A stretch of 64,000 bases of DNA from Rhodospirillales bacterium 70-18 (GTDB taxonomy: Bacteria; Pseudomonadota; Alphaproteobacteria; Acetobacterales; Acetobacteraceae): assembly GCA_001899585.1 (NCBI GenBank), contig MKWE01000031.1:156040-220039 (forward strand), given 5' to 3'. The position numbers and the translations under genes are program-made. Below the pieces are notes generated by a model that saw nothing but the letters and a program-made list of their open reading frames with translations, did not search any database and had not been told where the DNA came from. How positions within the stretch are numbered: the first letter of the stretch is position 1; each line of letters begins with the position of its first letter. Positions 42,497-51,934 of this stretch are shown one piece after another.

Positions 42497-43323
42497 GCGA
42501 GCCTGCCGGCTGGAGCGGGGCCGGCTGGATCGGGCGCAGCCGCACCCAGCAGGACGAGATCACCCGCCCGGCGCTGCGCCGGATCGCCGCGATGCTGGAC
42601 ATGCAGGCCGATTTCCCGGCCGGTAGCCCGATTCCGCCGCACTGGTACGCGATGTTCTTCCCCGAGATCGCCCGCCAGTCCGAGCTTGGGCCGGACGGGC
42701 ATCCGCGGCGGGGGGATTTCCTGCCGCCGGTGGCGCTGCCGCGACGGATGTTCGCCGGCCGGCGGGTGCGCTTCGCGGCACCGTTGCGAGTGGGCGATGT
42801 CGCAGAGAAGCACAGCGAAATCATCGCCATCACTCCCAAGACCGGGCGCAGCGGGGCGATGGTGTTCGTCACCATCCGCCACCGTATCACCGTGGCCGGC
42901 GCCGAGGTGGTGGAGGAGGAGCAGGACGTGGTCTACCGCGCCGCGCCCGAGCCCGGCGCGCCCCCGCCGCCGCCGGCCCTCGCGCCGGCCGCCGCCTGGT
43001 CCGAAACGGTGGTGCCGGACACCACGCTGCTGTTCCGCTACTCCGCCGTCACCTGGAACACCCACCGCATCCATTACGACGCCGACTACACGCGCGGCGA
43101 GGAGGGCTATCCGGGGCTGGTGATAAATGGCGGGCTGACGCTGCTGCTGCTGCTGGAGGCGGCGGCGCGGGCGCATGGGCGCGCGCCGGCCGGCCTGTCG
43201 GTGCGCAACCTGCGGCCGCTGTTCGCCGGCGGCGCGGTGACCCTGGCGGGCGACGGCGCCGGCGCGGCCTGGGCGGCGGATGCGCAGGGCGCGCTGGCGG
43301 TGAGCGCCGAGTTGCGGTTCTGA
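42493..43323 (+). CDS. FAS1-like dehydratase (mesaconyl-C4-CoA hydratase type)
   Basis: A 276-residue double hot-dog protein. N-terminal half: the FAS1-like dehydratase segment with HWYAMFFPEIARQSELGPDGHPRRGDFLPPVALPRRMFAG. C-terminal half: a MaoC-like active-site stretch FRYSAVTWNTHRIHYDADYTRGEEGYPGLVINGGLT with the Asp/His pair. It matches HTD2/Meh hydratases that hydrate mesaconyl-C4-CoA to citramalyl-CoA. It starts within the stop of the CoA-transferase gene. Confidence 0.9.
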   Translation: MSEPAGWSGAGWIGRSRTQQDEITRPALRRIAAMLDMQADFPAGSPIPPHWYAMFFPEIARQSELGPDGHPRRGDFLPPVALPRRMFAGRRVRFAAPLRVGDVAEKHSEIIAITPKTGRSGAMVFVTIRHRITVAGAEVVEEEQDVVYRAAPEPGAPPPPPALAPAAAWSETVVPDTTLLFRYSAVTWNTHRIHYDADYTRGEEGYPGLVINGGLTLLLLLEAAARAHGRAPAGLSVRNLRPLFAGGAVTLAGDGAGAAWAADAQGALAVSAELRF

Positions 43324-43332
43324 CGCCGGGGC

Positions 43333-44292
43333 TCAGTACCCGGCCGCGCGGTCCACCGCTTCCCTGAGCGGCTGGCCATCCAGGAACCGGCCGAGATTGT
43401 CGGCGAACAGCTTGGCCACCACGGTGTCGCGCTGGGGGTGGCCGCCGCCGATATGGGGCAGCACGAGGATGCCTTCGGTGCCCCAGAACGGGTGCTCGGC
43501 CGGCAGCGGCTCCTGGCGGAACACGTCCAGCACCGCGCCGGCGATGCGTTTGGATTGGACCGCCGCGATCAGGTCGGCATCGGCGATCAGGTGGCCGCGG
43601 CCGAAATTCAGCAGCCAGGCGCCGGGCTTCATCCGCGCCAGCCGGGCGGCGTTGATGAAGTTCTCGGTGTCCGGGGTGGCGGGCAGCAGCAGCAGCACGA
43701 AATCCGACCGCGCCAGCACCTCGTCAGTGCGCTCCGGGGGGAGCACCTCGGCCAGGCCGGGCAGCGCCTCGGGCCGGCGGCGGGTGCCGATGACGGTCAT
43801 GCCCAGCGCGGTGGCCAGGCGCGCGACATCCTGGCCGATGGCGCCGAGGCCGAGGATGCCCAGCGTCTTGCCGTTCAGCGGCGTGGCGACGCGGCGGGTC
43901 CAGGCGTGGCGCTTCTGGTCCTCGACGATCGCGGCGTAGGGCTTGGCGAGGTGGAACAGCGCGCCGAGGATGTTTTCCGGCATCGACTCCCGGTGGGTGC
44001 CGCGCGCGCAGGTGAGCGCCAGCCCGGGCGGCAGGTCGGGCAGCGCCAGCCAGCCTTCCACCCCCGCCGTCAGCGCCTGCACCCAGCGCAGCCGCGGCAT
44101 CACCGGCAGCAGGCCGGCGGGCGCGCCCCAGGCGAGCATGGCCTCGGCGCCGGCGCGCTGCGCCTCGGACGGTGTGTCCTTGCGCGCCAGCGTTTCCACC
44201 GTCACCCGCCCGGCCAGGCCGGCGGCGGCGATCGCGTCGATGTAGGGGGCGGGGGTGTCGGTCCAGAGCAGGACGCTGGTGGCGGGGGGCAT
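43333..44292 (-). CDS. D-2-hydroxyacid dehydrogenase
   Basis: A 319-residue NAD(P)-dependent enzyme of the glyoxylate/hydroxypyruvate reductase class. Cofactor motif GLGAIGQDVAR; catalytic Arg in LLNFGRGHLI, Glu in VFRQEPLPAEHPFW and His in VLPHIGGGHPQRDT. Tryptophan in LRWVQALTAGVEGW is family-typical. AAGGAG lies before ATG 44292. It is convergent with the hydratase gene and followed by the repeat at 44343. The substrate, perhaps a small 2-keto acid, is not determined. Confidence 0.9.
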   Translation of the reverse strand: MPPATSVLLWTDTPAPYIDAIAAAGLAGRVTVETLARKDTPSEAQRAGAEAMLAWGAPAGLLPVMPRLRWVQALTAGVEGWLALPDLPPGLALTCARGTHRESMPENILGALFHLAKPYAAIVEDQKRHAWTRRVATPLNGKTLGILGLGAIGQDVARLATALGMTVIGTRRRPEALPGLAEVLPPERTDEVLARSDFVLLLLPATPDTENFINAARLARMKPGAWLLNFGRGHLIADADLIAAVQSKRIAGAVLDVFRQEPLPAEHPFWGTEGILVLPHIGGGHPQRDTVVAKLFADNLGRFLDGQPLREAVDRAAGY

Positions 44293-44342
44293 GGGGGTCT
44301 CCTTCGGCCGGTTGCCGGGAGAGTGGGGCAGGAAGGGAAGGA

Positions 44343-44463
44343 AGGCCAGGGCTCTGCCCTGGACCCGCCAAGGGACAGTGGCCCCTTGGATCCCATGACT
44401 TAAGGAAGAGGTCCAGGGGCTCGGCCCCTGGCGGGGCACGGGGCAGCGCCCCGCCTTGCTTGC
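44343..44463. repeat. multi-hairpin intergenic repeat, copy C
   Basis: Consecutive hairpins: CCAGGGC-TCT-GCCCTGG (44346-44362), CCAAGGG with CCCTTGG, CCAGGGGC-TCG-GCCCCTGG (44413-44431) and CGGGGC-AGC-GCCCCG (44439-44453), ending in CCTTGCTTGCC. Between the last hairpins is TTAAGGAAGAGG. It lies between two minus-strand genes and shares its layout with copies B and D. Confidence 0.82.
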
Positions 44464-44467
44464 CTTC

Positions 44468-45526
44468 TCAGGCCGCCCGAATAAACCCGCCCCCCAGCAC
44501 CCGATCCCCATCGTACCAGACGCAAGCCTGTCCCGGCGCCGCGCGGGCCGGGGTGGCGAGGCGGACCAGGGCGCCGGTTTCGGTGGGGATCACCTCGGCG
44601 GGGTGGGGGTCTTCGCGGGCGCGGAGCTTCACGGTGCAGGAGAAGGGAGCGGGCGGGACTAGCCAGTTGACCTCGCGCAGATGCACGTCGCGGGAGCCGC
44701 CGGCGGGGGGGCCGACGACCACGCGGCGGCTGTCCGGGTGCAGGGCCACCACCACGCGGCGCTCGCCGTCGGCCTGGGCGGCGGTGCCGAGGCGCCGGGC
44801 CTGGCCCACGGTGTAGCGGCCGACGCCGTCGTGGCGGCCGAGCACCTGGCCGTCCTCGGTGACGATCTCGCCGGGGGCGAGCGCGTCCGGGCGCAGCTTG
44901 CCGAGGATGTCGGCGTAGCCGCCGGTGGGGACGAAGCAGAGGTCCTGGCTGTCCGGCTTGGCGGCGACCGGCAGGCCGAGGCGCTCGGCCTGCGCGCGCA
45001 CGGCGGCCTTGTCGGGCATGCCGCCCAGCGGGAACAGGCTGCGGGCGAGCTGGGCGCGGGTGGTGGCGAACAGGAACCAGCTCTGGTCGCGCGCCGGGTC
45101 GGCGGCGCGGTGCAACTCCGCGCCGTCCGGGCCGTCGAGGCGGCGGACGTAGTGGCCGGTGGCCAGCCGCTCGGCGCCGAGGTCGGCGGCGAGCTGGACC
45201 AGGTCGGTGAACTTCACGCTCTGGTTGCAGCGCACGCAGGGCACCGGAGTTTCGCCGGTGGCGTAGCTGTCGGCGAAATCGGCCATGACGGCGGCGCGGA
45301 AACGCGCCTCCGCGTCGATCACGTAATGCGGGATACCGAGATGGTCGGCCACGCGGCGGGCGTCGTGGATGTCCTGGCCGGCGCAGCAGGCGCCCTTGCG
45401 GCCGGTGGCGGCGCCATGGTCGTAGAGTTGCAGGGTGACGCCGATCACCTCGTGCCCGGCCTCGGCCAGCAGGCCGGCGACGGCGCTGCTGTCCACGCCG
45501 CCGGACATGGCGACCAGCACGCGCAT
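44468..45526 (-). CDS. mnmA: tRNA-specific 2-thiouridylase
   Basis: A 352-residue enzyme that puts sulfur on U34 of Lys, Glu and Gln tRNAs. The PP-loop is SGGVDSS (residues 8-14). The catalytic cysteines are in PCVRCNQSVKF and in DSQDLCFVP. Downstream are GHYVRR, DQSWFLF and GRYTVGQARRLG. It is last in the iscR-iscS-fdx operon, which would supply persulfide sulfur. It starts four bases after the ferredoxin stop. Confidence 0.96.
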   Translation of the reverse strand: MRVLVAMSGGVDSSAVAGLLAEAGHEVIGVTLQLYDHGAATGRKGACCAGQDIHDARRVADHLGIPHYVIDAEARFRAAVMADFADSYATGETPVPCVRCNQSVKFTDLVQLAADLGAERLATGHYVRRLDGPDGAELHRAADPARDQSWFLFATTRAQLARSLFPLGGMPDKAAVRAQAERLGLPVAAKPDSQDLCFVPTGGYADILGKLRPDALAPGEIVTEDGQVLGRHDGVGRYTVGQARRLGTAAQADGERRVVVALHPDSRRVVVGPPAGGSRDVHLREVNWLVPPAPFSCTVKLRAREDPHPAEVIPTETGALVRLATPARAAPGQACVWYDGDRVLGGGFIRAA

Positions 45527-45530
45527 GGGG

Positions 45531-45863
45531 CTATCCGGCCATCATGTTGCGGCTGCCGGCGGGCAGGCGGACGACCAAGCCGTCCAGCGCCTCGGTCATG
45601 ACGATCTGGCAGCCCAGGCGGGAGGTCTTTTCCAGGCCAAAGGCGAGGTCCAGCATGTCTTCCTCGTCCTCGGTGGGCCTGGACAGGCGCGGGAACCAGC
45701 CGGCATCGACGATGACGTGGCAGGTCGAGCAGGCGAGCGAGCCTTCGCAGGCGCCCTCGATGTCGATGCCGTGCTTGTGGGCGATCTCCAGCACCGAGAG
45801 GCCGAGGGGCGCGTCCACTTCACGGCGGGCGCCGTCGCGGTCGATAAAGATCATCTTGGGCAT
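45531..45863 (-). CDS. fdx: [2Fe-2S] ferredoxin
   Basis: A 110-residue adrenodoxin-type ferredoxin. Cluster cysteines are in [13 protein letters not shown] and in RLGCQIV near the end (C-x5-C-x2-C and one distant C). [10 protein letters not shown] and [16 protein letters not shown] match Isc-linked ferredoxins, which feed electrons to Fe-S assembly. It lies between iscS and mnmA. ATG 45863 is preferred; ATG 45854 is a second choice. Confidence 0.93.
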   Translation of the reverse strand: MPKMIFIDRDGARREVDAPLGLSVLEIAHKHGIDIEGACEGSLACSTCHVIVDAGWFPRLSRPTEDEEDMLDLAFGLEKTSRLGCQIVMTEALDGLVVRLPAGSRNMMAG

Positions 45864-45871
45864 TGGCGGGG

Positions 45872-47080
45872 TCAGGCCTCGGTCGGGGTGGGGGCGGCGG
45901 CCGCGTGCGCCTGCACCAGCAGATCGGCGGCCGTGTCGATGTCGGCCGCCGAGGTAAAGCGTCCGATCCCGATGCGCAAGGTGCGCGCCGCCGCGTCGGT
46001 GTCCAGCCCCAGTGCGCGCAGCACATAGGAAGGTTCCACCGCCGCCGAGGAACAGGCCGAGCCGGTGGAGACGCACAGGTCCGGCGCGGCGCGCATCAGC
46101 GCCTCGGCGGTGGCGGCCGGGAAGGTGAGGTTGAGGTTGCCGGGGATGCGCCGCTCGCGGCTGGCGTTGACCGCGAGGCCCGGCAGGGCGGCGGACAGGC
46201 GGGCCAGCAGCCGGTCGCGCAGGGTGGCGATGCGGGCGGCGTCGGCGGCCATTTCCGCGCCGGCCAGCCGGCAGGCCTCGCCGAGGCCGACGATCAGCGG
46301 CGCCGGCAGGGTGCCGGAGCGCAGCCCCCGCTCCTGCCCGCCGCCGGAGAACAGCGGGGCGAGGCGCACGCGCGGGCGGCGGCGGACATACAGCGCGCCG
46401 ACGCCCTTGGGGCCGTAGAGCTTGTGGCCGCTGATCGACAGCAGGTCGATGCCCTGTGCGTTCACGTCCAGCGCGATCTTGCCGGCGGCCTGGGCGGCGT
46501 CGGTATGGAACAGCGCGCCGGCGGCCTTGGCGATGGCGGACAGGGCGGCGAGGTCCTGCACCACCCCGGTCTCGTTGTTCACGGCCATGACGCTGACCAG
46601 CAGGGTGGGCACGGCGAGGGCGGCGCGCAGGGCCTCGGGGTCCAGCAGCCCGTCGGGGCGGACCGGCAGCACCACCGGCTCGAACCCGTCCTCGGCCAGG
46701 TCGGCGACCGATTCGAGCACGCATTTATGCTCGGTGGCGACAGTGACCACGCGGCGGCGGCCGCCCTCGCCCAGGGCGTCATCCCGTGCGTCGCCCATGC
46801 GGGCGGCGAAGCGGGCGGCGCCCTTGATGGCGATGTTGTTGCTCTCGGTGGCGCCGGAGGTGAACACGATCTCCCGCGGGTCGGCGCCGATGAGGGCGGC
46901 GACCTGGGCGCGGGCGGCCTCCACGGCGGCCTCGGCCTGGCGGCCCATGACGTGCTCGGCGCTGTGCGGGTTGCCGTAGGCCTCGGTGAACCAGGGCAGC
47001 ATGGCGGCGAGCACGCGCGGGTCGCAGGCAGTGGTGGCCTGGTTGTCGAGGTAGATCGGGCGGTTGGGGCGGGCGGTCAT
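45872..47080 (-). CDS. iscS: cysteine desulfurase, IscS-type
   Basis: A 402-residue PLP enzyme that takes sulfur from cysteine as a persulfide. Blocks are [66 protein letters not shown], the PLP lysine in [12 protein letters not shown] and the active cysteine in [14 protein letters not shown] (IscS-type flexible loop). A second, different desulfurase lies 16 bases upstream in the same operon. Confidence 0.95.
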   Translation of the reverse strand: MTARPNRPIYLDNQATTACDPRVLAAMLPWFTEAYGNPHSAEHVMGRQAEAAVEAARAQVAALIGADPREIVFTSGATESNNIAIKGAARFAARMGDARDDALGEGGRRRVVTVATEHKCVLESVADLAEDGFEPVVLPVRPDGLLDPEALRAALAVPTLLVSVMAVNNETGVVQDLAALSAIAKAAGALFHTDAAQAAGKIALDVNAQGIDLLSISGHKLYGPKGVGALYVRRRPRVRLAPLFSGGGQERGLRSGTLPAPLIVGLGEACRLAGAEMAADAARIATLRDRLLARLSAALPGLAVNASRERRIPGNLNLTFPAATAEALMRAAPDLCVSTGSACSSAAVEPSYVLRALGLDTDAAARTLRIGIGRFTSAADIDTAADLLVQAHAAAAPTPTEA

Positions 47081-47096
47081 GGCGTGGATATGGGGT

Positions 47097-48188
47097 TCAG
47101 GCGGCGCGGCGGGACAGCCGGGCGGCCATGGCCTGGTATGCGGCGGCGAAGGCGGCGATGTCGGCCGCGGCGGCGTTCCATGGCAGCGAGACGCGGATGG
47201 CCTCGCCGGCCAGCGCGTCCAGCCCCATCGCGGCCAGCACATGGCTGCGCGCGACCTTGCCGGAGGAGCAGGCGGCGCCGGCCGAGACCTGGATGCCGGC
47301 GAGGTCGAGCGCGATCACCTGGGTATCGGCCCGCACGCCGGGCAGGGCGAGGCAGGTGGTGTTGGGCAGGCGGGGGGCGCCGGCGCCGATGACGATGGCG
47401 CCGGCCGCCAGCGCCGCCTGCTCGGCGGCATCGCGCAAGGGGGCGAGGGCGGCGTGGGGGGCGAGGGGGGGGGCGGTTTGGGCGGCGGCGGCGGCGAGGC
47501 CGGCGATGGCCGGCAAAGCGGGGGTGCCGCCGCGCCGCCCGCGCTCCTGCCCGCCGCCGGCGATCAGCGGCGCCAGGGTATGGCCGGGTGCGAGCAGCAG
47601 CGCGCCGGCGCCTTGCGGGCCGCCGAGCTTGTGGCCGGAGAGCGCCAGGCTGTCGGCGCCGAGGTCGCGCAGGTCCACGCCGATGCGCCCGGCCGCCTGC
47701 ACCGCGTCCACATGCAGGCGCGCGCCGGCGGCGCGGCACAGCGCGGCGGCTTCGCGCACCGGCTGGAGCGTGCCGGTCTCGTTGTTGGCCAGCATCAGGC
47801 AGACCAGCGCCGGCCCCTCGCGCAGCAGGCGGGCCAGCGCGTCGAGATCGGCGACGCCGTGGCCGTCCACCGGCAGCACGGCGGCGCCGGGGGCGGCGGC
47901 GCGCACCGCGTCGTGCTCGGTGGCGCCGACGATCAGGCGCAGGCCGGCGCCGAGGGCGTGGATCGCCAGCGCATTGGCCTCCGTGCCGCCGGAGGTGAAC
48001 ACCAGATCGGCCGGGGCGGCGCCGAAGCGGGCGGCCACGGCCTCGCGCGCCGTCTCCAGCACGCGGCGCGCGGCGCGGCCGGCGGCGTGCACGGAGGAGG
48101 GGTTGCCGGTGAGCGCGAGCGCGGCCAGGACGGCGGCGCGGGCCTCCGGCCGCAGCGGCTGGGTGGCGTTGGCGTCGAGATAGGTCAC
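47097..48188 (-). CDS. second cysteine desulfurase family protein
   Basis: A 363-residue PLP desulfurase, smaller than the iscS product. Marks are TYLDANATQPLRPEA, TSGGTEANALAIHAL, ATEHDAV, MLANNETGTLQPV, DAVQAAGRIGVDL, lysine in ALSGHKLGGPQG and the cysteine in SAGAACSSGKVARSHV. GTG 48188 overlaps the iscR stop by four bases. Two desulfurases in a row are seen in alphaproteobacterial cysE-rrf2 loci, where the first often precedes suf genes; here no suf genes follow. Confidence 0.92.
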   Translation of the reverse strand: MTYLDANATQPLRPEARAAVLAALALTGNPSSVHAAGRAARRVLETAREAVAARFGAAPADLVFTSGGTEANALAIHALGAGLRLIVGATEHDAVRAAAPGAAVLPVDGHGVADLDALARLLREGPALVCLMLANNETGTLQPVREAAALCRAAGARLHVDAVQAAGRIGVDLRDLGADSLALSGHKLGGPQGAGALLLAPGHTLAPLIAGGGQERGRRGGTPALPAIAGLAAAAAQTAPPLAPHAALAPLRDAAEQAALAAGAIVIGAGAPRLPNTTCLALPGVRADTQVIALDLAGIQVSAGAACSSGKVARSHVLAAMGLDALAGEAIRVSLPWNAAAADIAAFAAAYQAMAARLSRRAA

Positions 48189-48673
48189 GCCACCTCGCGC
48201 AGGGCCGGGTCGGCCAGCCGCACGGCGCGGCCAAGCACGCGGCCCTCCAGCACGTCGGCCAGGGTGATGCCGCTGAGGAAGAAATGGATCTGCTGGCCGA
48301 GTTCGTCCCAGAGGTCGTGGGTCTGGCATTTGATCTGGGCGCCGTCGGCGTCGCGCATGCAGCCGCCGCTGCCGTCGGTGCAGCGGGTGGCGCGGAGGGT
48401 TTCGTCCACCGCCTCCACGATCTCGGCGATGGCGACCTGGCCGGCCGGGCGGGCCAGCCGGTAGCCGCCGCCGGGGCCGCGGGCGGAGACCACCAGCCCG
48501 GCCCGGCGCAGGCCGCCGAAAAGCTGCTCCAGGTAGCACAGGCTGAGCTGCTGGCTGGCGGCGATGTCGCCCAGCGTCACCGGCCCGCAGGGGGAGGTGG
48601 CGTCGGGACAGGAGCGGCCGGCGAGTTCGACCATCGCCATGACGGCGTAGCGGCCGCGGGTGGAAAGCTGCAT
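48185..48673 (-). CDS. iscR: Rrf2-family iron-sulfur regulator IscR
   Basis: A 162-residue winged-helix repressor. The start is MQLSTRGRYAVMAMVELAG, then SLCYLEQLFGGLRRAGLVVSARGPGGGYRLARP. Cluster ligands are Cys98, Cys105, Cys116 and His119; the loop between the second and third cysteines is longer than in E. coli. It senses Fe-S demand and would control this operon. ATG 48673 gives the family start. It lies four bases after cysE. Confidence 0.93.
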   Translation of the reverse strand: MQLSTRGRYAVMAMVELAGRSCPDATSPCGPVTLGDIAASQQLSLCYLEQLFGGLRRAGLVVSARGPGGGYRLARPAGQVAIAEIVEAVDETLRATRCTDGSGGCMRDADGAQIKCQTHDLWDELGQQIHFFLSGITLADVLEGRVLGRAVRLADPALREVA

Positions 48674-48677
48674 GGCG

Positions 48678-49373
48678 CTACCCCCCGACCTTGGTTGCGG
48701 TTTGCGGCGCGCGGGGCGCCTCGGTGGGCACGAGGCGGCCGACCCGACACTCAAGCTCCGTCAGCTCGGCGCGCAGGCTCTCGATGTCGCGCAGCAGCGG
48801 GTCGAGCACGCCCTCGGCGGGGGTGCCGTAGGGGTCGAAGCCGCGGCGGCGGTTTTCGCGGCGCTCCACCGGGCGGGCCGGGATGCCGACCATGGTGGCG
48901 CCGGCAGGCACCGCCTCCAGCACCACGGCGTTGGAGCCGATGCGGGCGTTGTCGCCCACGGTGAAGGGGCCGAGGATCTTGGCGCCGGCGCCGATGATGA
49001 CGTTGTTGCCGATGGTGGGGTGGCGCTTGCCGTGCGAGAGCGAGGTGCCGCCGAGGGTGACCTGGTGGTACAGGTACACGTCGTCGCCGATCTCGGCGGT
49101 TTCGCCGATCACCACGCCCATGCCGTGATCGATGATGAGGCGGCGGCCGATGCGGGCGGCGGGGTGGATCTCGATGCCGGTGAAGAAGCGGCCGAGATGG
49201 GAGAACAGCCGGCCCAGCAGGTACATCCGGCGCTGCCACAGCCCATGCGCCATGCGGTGCCAGAGCAGGGCGTGCAGGCCGGGATAGCACAGCAGCACCT
49301 CCAGCCCGGAGCGCGCGGCCGGGTCTTTTTCACGGTAGGCCCGGATGGACTCACGCAAAAACATGAAGGGCAT
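48678..49373 (-). CDS. cysE: serine O-acetyltransferase
   Basis: A 231-residue hexapeptide-repeat enzyme making O-acetylserine for cysteine synthesis. Seen are [84 protein letters not shown] and an extended C-terminus after GIPARPV that lacks the usual GIP-I end. It is first in the iscR operon, tying cysteine supply to Fe-S assembly. ATG 49373 and 49364 are both possible. Confidence 0.94.
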   Translation of the reverse strand: MPFMFLRESIRAYREKDPAARSGLEVLLCYPGLHALLWHRMAHGLWQRRMYLLGRLFSHLGRFFTGIEIHPAARIGRRLIIDHGMGVVIGETAEIGDDVYLYHQVTLGGTSLSHGKRHPTIGNNVIIGAGAKILGPFTVGDNARIGSNAVVLEAVPAGATMVGIPARPVERRENRRRGFDPYGTPAEGVLDPLLRDIESLRAELTELECRVGRLVPTEAPRAPQTATKVGG

Positions 49374-49848
49374 GCGACATTTCCATTATGAAAGCCGGTC
49401 TGTCCGACCTATAGTTTGCTCCGCCCGGGTCGGCTGGCCTCGTCCGGGACGATGCCGCGCCGGGACTTGCCGGCGGGGTCTCGTTGGGCACATGGGGCCG
49501 GACATCGCGCGTTCAAACCGTTTGCTTCCGTCTTTTTAAGAGCCGGCTTTTTGTGAGCCGGGATGGGGCTCGGGCATGGACGTGGTCGCAGGCACGTTTG
49601 GCGGGAGGATAGGCAATCCTGAGCGGGTAGGTCAAGAATTCCCGGCGGGTGCGATCACAAGGGAGGCATGCCTTTCCGGCGCTGGTCGCCGGTTGCGCCG
49701 AGGCCCAGCATTGCCCATCTAATCGCCTTGCGGTCGCGGATGTGGGATCAGGGCGATTTTTCGCGGCCGAGTTCCGGCCGCATCATGAGGATGCTATCGC
49801 CCGGCCGCCGCCGGCCGTGAGCAAACAGGGAACGGATTTCGGAACACC
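49374..49848. promoter_or_regulatory. 475-base divergent intergenic region before cysE and the hydrolase
   Basis: No gene fits here. On the minus strand GGTCAA/TTGACC (49635-49630) and TATCCT (49611-49606) are 18 bases apart, a plausible promoter giving a leader of about 230 bases before cysE. GGTC-N5-GACC near 49408-49421 is a small inverted repeat close to the cysE start. T-runs GTCTTTTTAAGAGCCGG and GCTTTTTGTGAGCCGG lie near 49530. On the plus strand, short palindromes CGGCCGAGTTCCGGCCG precede the hydrolase. Confidence 0.4.
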
Positions 49849-50514
49849 ATGCCTGAGGTCATGTTCGCCGGCCCTGACGGCCGGCTTGAAGGTCGCTACC
49901 ACCATTCCAAGGAAACCGGAGCCCCGCTGGCGCTGATCCTGCACCCCCATCCGATGCATGGGGGGACCATGAACAACCGCATCGCCTATACGATGTACCA
50001 GTCGTTCCAGAAGCTCGGCTTCTCGGTGATGCGATTCAATTTCCGGGGCGTCGGCCGCAGCCAGGGCCGCTATGACGGCGGCATCGGCGAAATCGGTGAC
50101 GCGGCGGCGGCGCTGGACTGGATGCAGACGGTCAACCCGAACCATGGCGGGCTGTGGATCTCCGGCTACTCCTTCGGCGCCTTCATCGGCATGCAGCTGC
50201 TGATGCGCCGGCCCGAGATCTCGGGCTGGGTGAGCGTGGCGCCGCCGGCCAACCATTACGATTTCGGCTTCCTGGCCCCCTGCCCCTGCGGCGGCCTGAT
50301 GCTGCACGGCGATTCCGACGAGCTGGTGCCGGAGCCGGCGGTGAAGAAGCTGGTGGACAAGCTGAACACTCAGAAGGGCGTGCAGGTCGATTACCGCATC
50401 CTGGCCGGAGCCGACCATGTCTTCGCCGCCCAGGCCGAGGCGATCGGCGAGGCGCTGGAAGACCACGTGAAAAAGACGATGGCCCGCCGCACCATGGCGC
50501 TGGCCGCCGACTGA
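49849..50514 (+). CDS. alpha/beta hydrolase of unknown substrate
   Basis: A 221-residue hydrolase of a widespread proteobacterial family: [49 protein letters not shown], nucleophile elbow [12 protein letters not shown] (Ser), acid in [10 protein letters not shown], and histidine in [10 protein letters not shown]. No signal peptide; cytoplasmic. It ends before a strong terminator, so it is a one-gene unit. Substrate unknown. Confidence 0.88.
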   Translation: MPEVMFAGPDGRLEGRYHHSKETGAPLALILHPHPMHGGTMNNRIAYTMYQSFQKLGFSVMRFNFRGVGRSQGRYDGGIGEIGDAAAALDWMQTVNPNHGGLWISGYSFGAFIGMQLLMRRPEISGWVSVAPPANHYDFGFLAPCPCGGLMLHGDSDELVPEPAVKKLVDKLNTQKGVQVDYRILAGADHVFAAQAEAIGEALEDHVKKTMARRTMALAAD

Positions 50515-50535
50515 CCTGCCTGCCGCCTCCCCGCC

Positions 50536-50575
50536 GAAGCCCTGGAACCACGCGGTTCCAGGGCTTCGTCGTTTT
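50536..50575 (+). terminator. rho-independent terminator after the hydrolase gene
   Basis: GAAGCCCTGGAACC (50536-50549) pairs perfectly over 14 bases with GGTTCCAGGGCTTC (50554-50567), loop ACGC, followed by GTCGTTTT. It lies 21 bases after the stop at 50514. Confidence 0.92.
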
Positions 50576-50656
50576 GGGGGCTGCCGCGTGCGGCCGGCAT
50601 TCTCATTCCGGCCGCGCTGTGCTAGCCGGGCAGCCGCAATCCGGAACGGGCGAGCC

Positions 50657-51913
50657 ATGACCACCAGCGACTTCCTGCACGAAGCCACCGCGCGCGGCTT
50701 CGTCTTCCAGTGCACCGACACCGAGGGGCTGGACGCCGCGCTGCGCGCCGGCATGGTCAGCGGCTATATCGGCTTCGACGCCACCGCCGACAGCCTGCAT
50801 GTGGGCAGCCTGGTGCAAATCATGCTGCTGCGCCTGCTGCAACGCACCGGCCACCGCCCGGTGACGCTGATGGGCGGCGGCACCACCCGCATCGGCGACC
50901 CCTCGTTCCGCGACGAGGCCCGCCAATTGCTGTCCGACGCGCAGATCGACAGCAACCTCGCCGGCATCCGCCGCTGCTTCGACCCGTTCATCCGCTTCGC
51001 GCCCCCGGGCCAGACGCCGGGGCCGGCCGACGCGGTCATGCCGAACAATGCCGACTGGCTGGACAAGCTCGGCTACATCGAATTGCTGCGCGAGGTCGGC
51101 GTGCATTTCAGCGTCAACCGCATGTTGTCGTTCGACAGTGTGAAGTCGCGGCTGGAGCGCGACCAGGGGCTTACCTTCCTGGAGTTCAACTATTCCATCC
51201 TGCAAAGCTACGATTTCCGCGAACTCAACCGCCGCTACGGCGTCACCCTGCAAATGGGCGGTTCGGACCAGTGGGGCAACATCGTCTCGGGCATCGACCT
51301 TACCCGGCGCACCGACGGCAAGCAGGTGTTCGGGCTGACCACGCCGCTGATCACCACCGCCTCGGGCGCCAAGATGGGCAAGTCGGCCCAGGGGGCGGTG
51401 TGGCTGACCGCTGACCGGTTGCCGGTGTTCGACTACTGGCAGTACTGGCGCAACACCGAGGATGCCGATGTCGGCCGCTTCCTGCGGCTGTTCACCGACA
51501 TGGCGCTGGGCGAGATCGCCCGGCTGGAGGTTCTGCAGGGGGCGGAGATCAACGAGGCCAAGAAGATCCTGGCCACCGAGGCGACCACCCTGGCCCATGG
51601 CCGCGCCGCCGCCGAAGCCGCCGCCGAGGCCGCGCGCCAGACGTTCGAGAGCGGCGAACTGGCCGAGGCGTTGCCGCGGGTGAGCCTGGCGCTGGCTGAA
51701 CTGGGCGTGGCGGTGCCGGCCTTCCGGCTGTTCACGCTCGCCGGGCTGGCCGCCAGCAATGCCGAGGCGCGGCGGCTGATCCGCGGCGGCGGCGCCAGAC
51801 TGGACGACCAGCCGGTGACCGACGAGGGCTTCAGCGTCTCGGCCGAGGCCCTGCGCGGCGGGGTGAAGCTGTCGTCCGGGCGCAAGCACCATCGGCTGGT
51901 GGTGGCCGAATAA
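50657..51913 (+). CDS. tyrS: tyrosine-tRNA ligase
   Basis: A 418-residue class I synthetase. The HIGH-like motif is HVGS at residues 48-51 within [16 protein letters not shown]; the substrate site has YSILQSYDF and GGSDQWGN; the KMSKS-like loop is KMGKS. A C-terminal S4 domain runs from about 350 ([32 protein letters not shown]). It charges tRNA-Tyr. ATG 50657 gives the family start. Confidence 0.97.
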   Translation: MTTSDFLHEATARGFVFQCTDTEGLDAALRAGMVSGYIGFDATADSLHVGSLVQIMLLRLLQRTGHRPVTLMGGGTTRIGDPSFRDEARQLLSDAQIDSNLAGIRRCFDPFIRFAPPGQTPGPADAVMPNNADWLDKLGYIELLREVGVHFSVNRMLSFDSVKSRLERDQGLTFLEFNYSILQSYDFRELNRRYGVTLQMGGSDQWGNIVSGIDLTRRTDGKQVFGLTTPLITTASGAKMGKSAQGAVWLTADRLPVFDYWQYWRNTEDADVGRFLRLFTDMALGEIARLEVLQGAEINEAKKILATEATTLAHGRAAAEAAAEAARQTFESGELAEALPRVSLALAELGVAVPAFRLFTLAGLAASNAEARRLIRGGGARLDDQPVTDEGFSVSAEALRGGVKLSSGRKHHRLVVAE

Positions 51914-51934
51914 TAGAACGAATCAGAATAGCAA

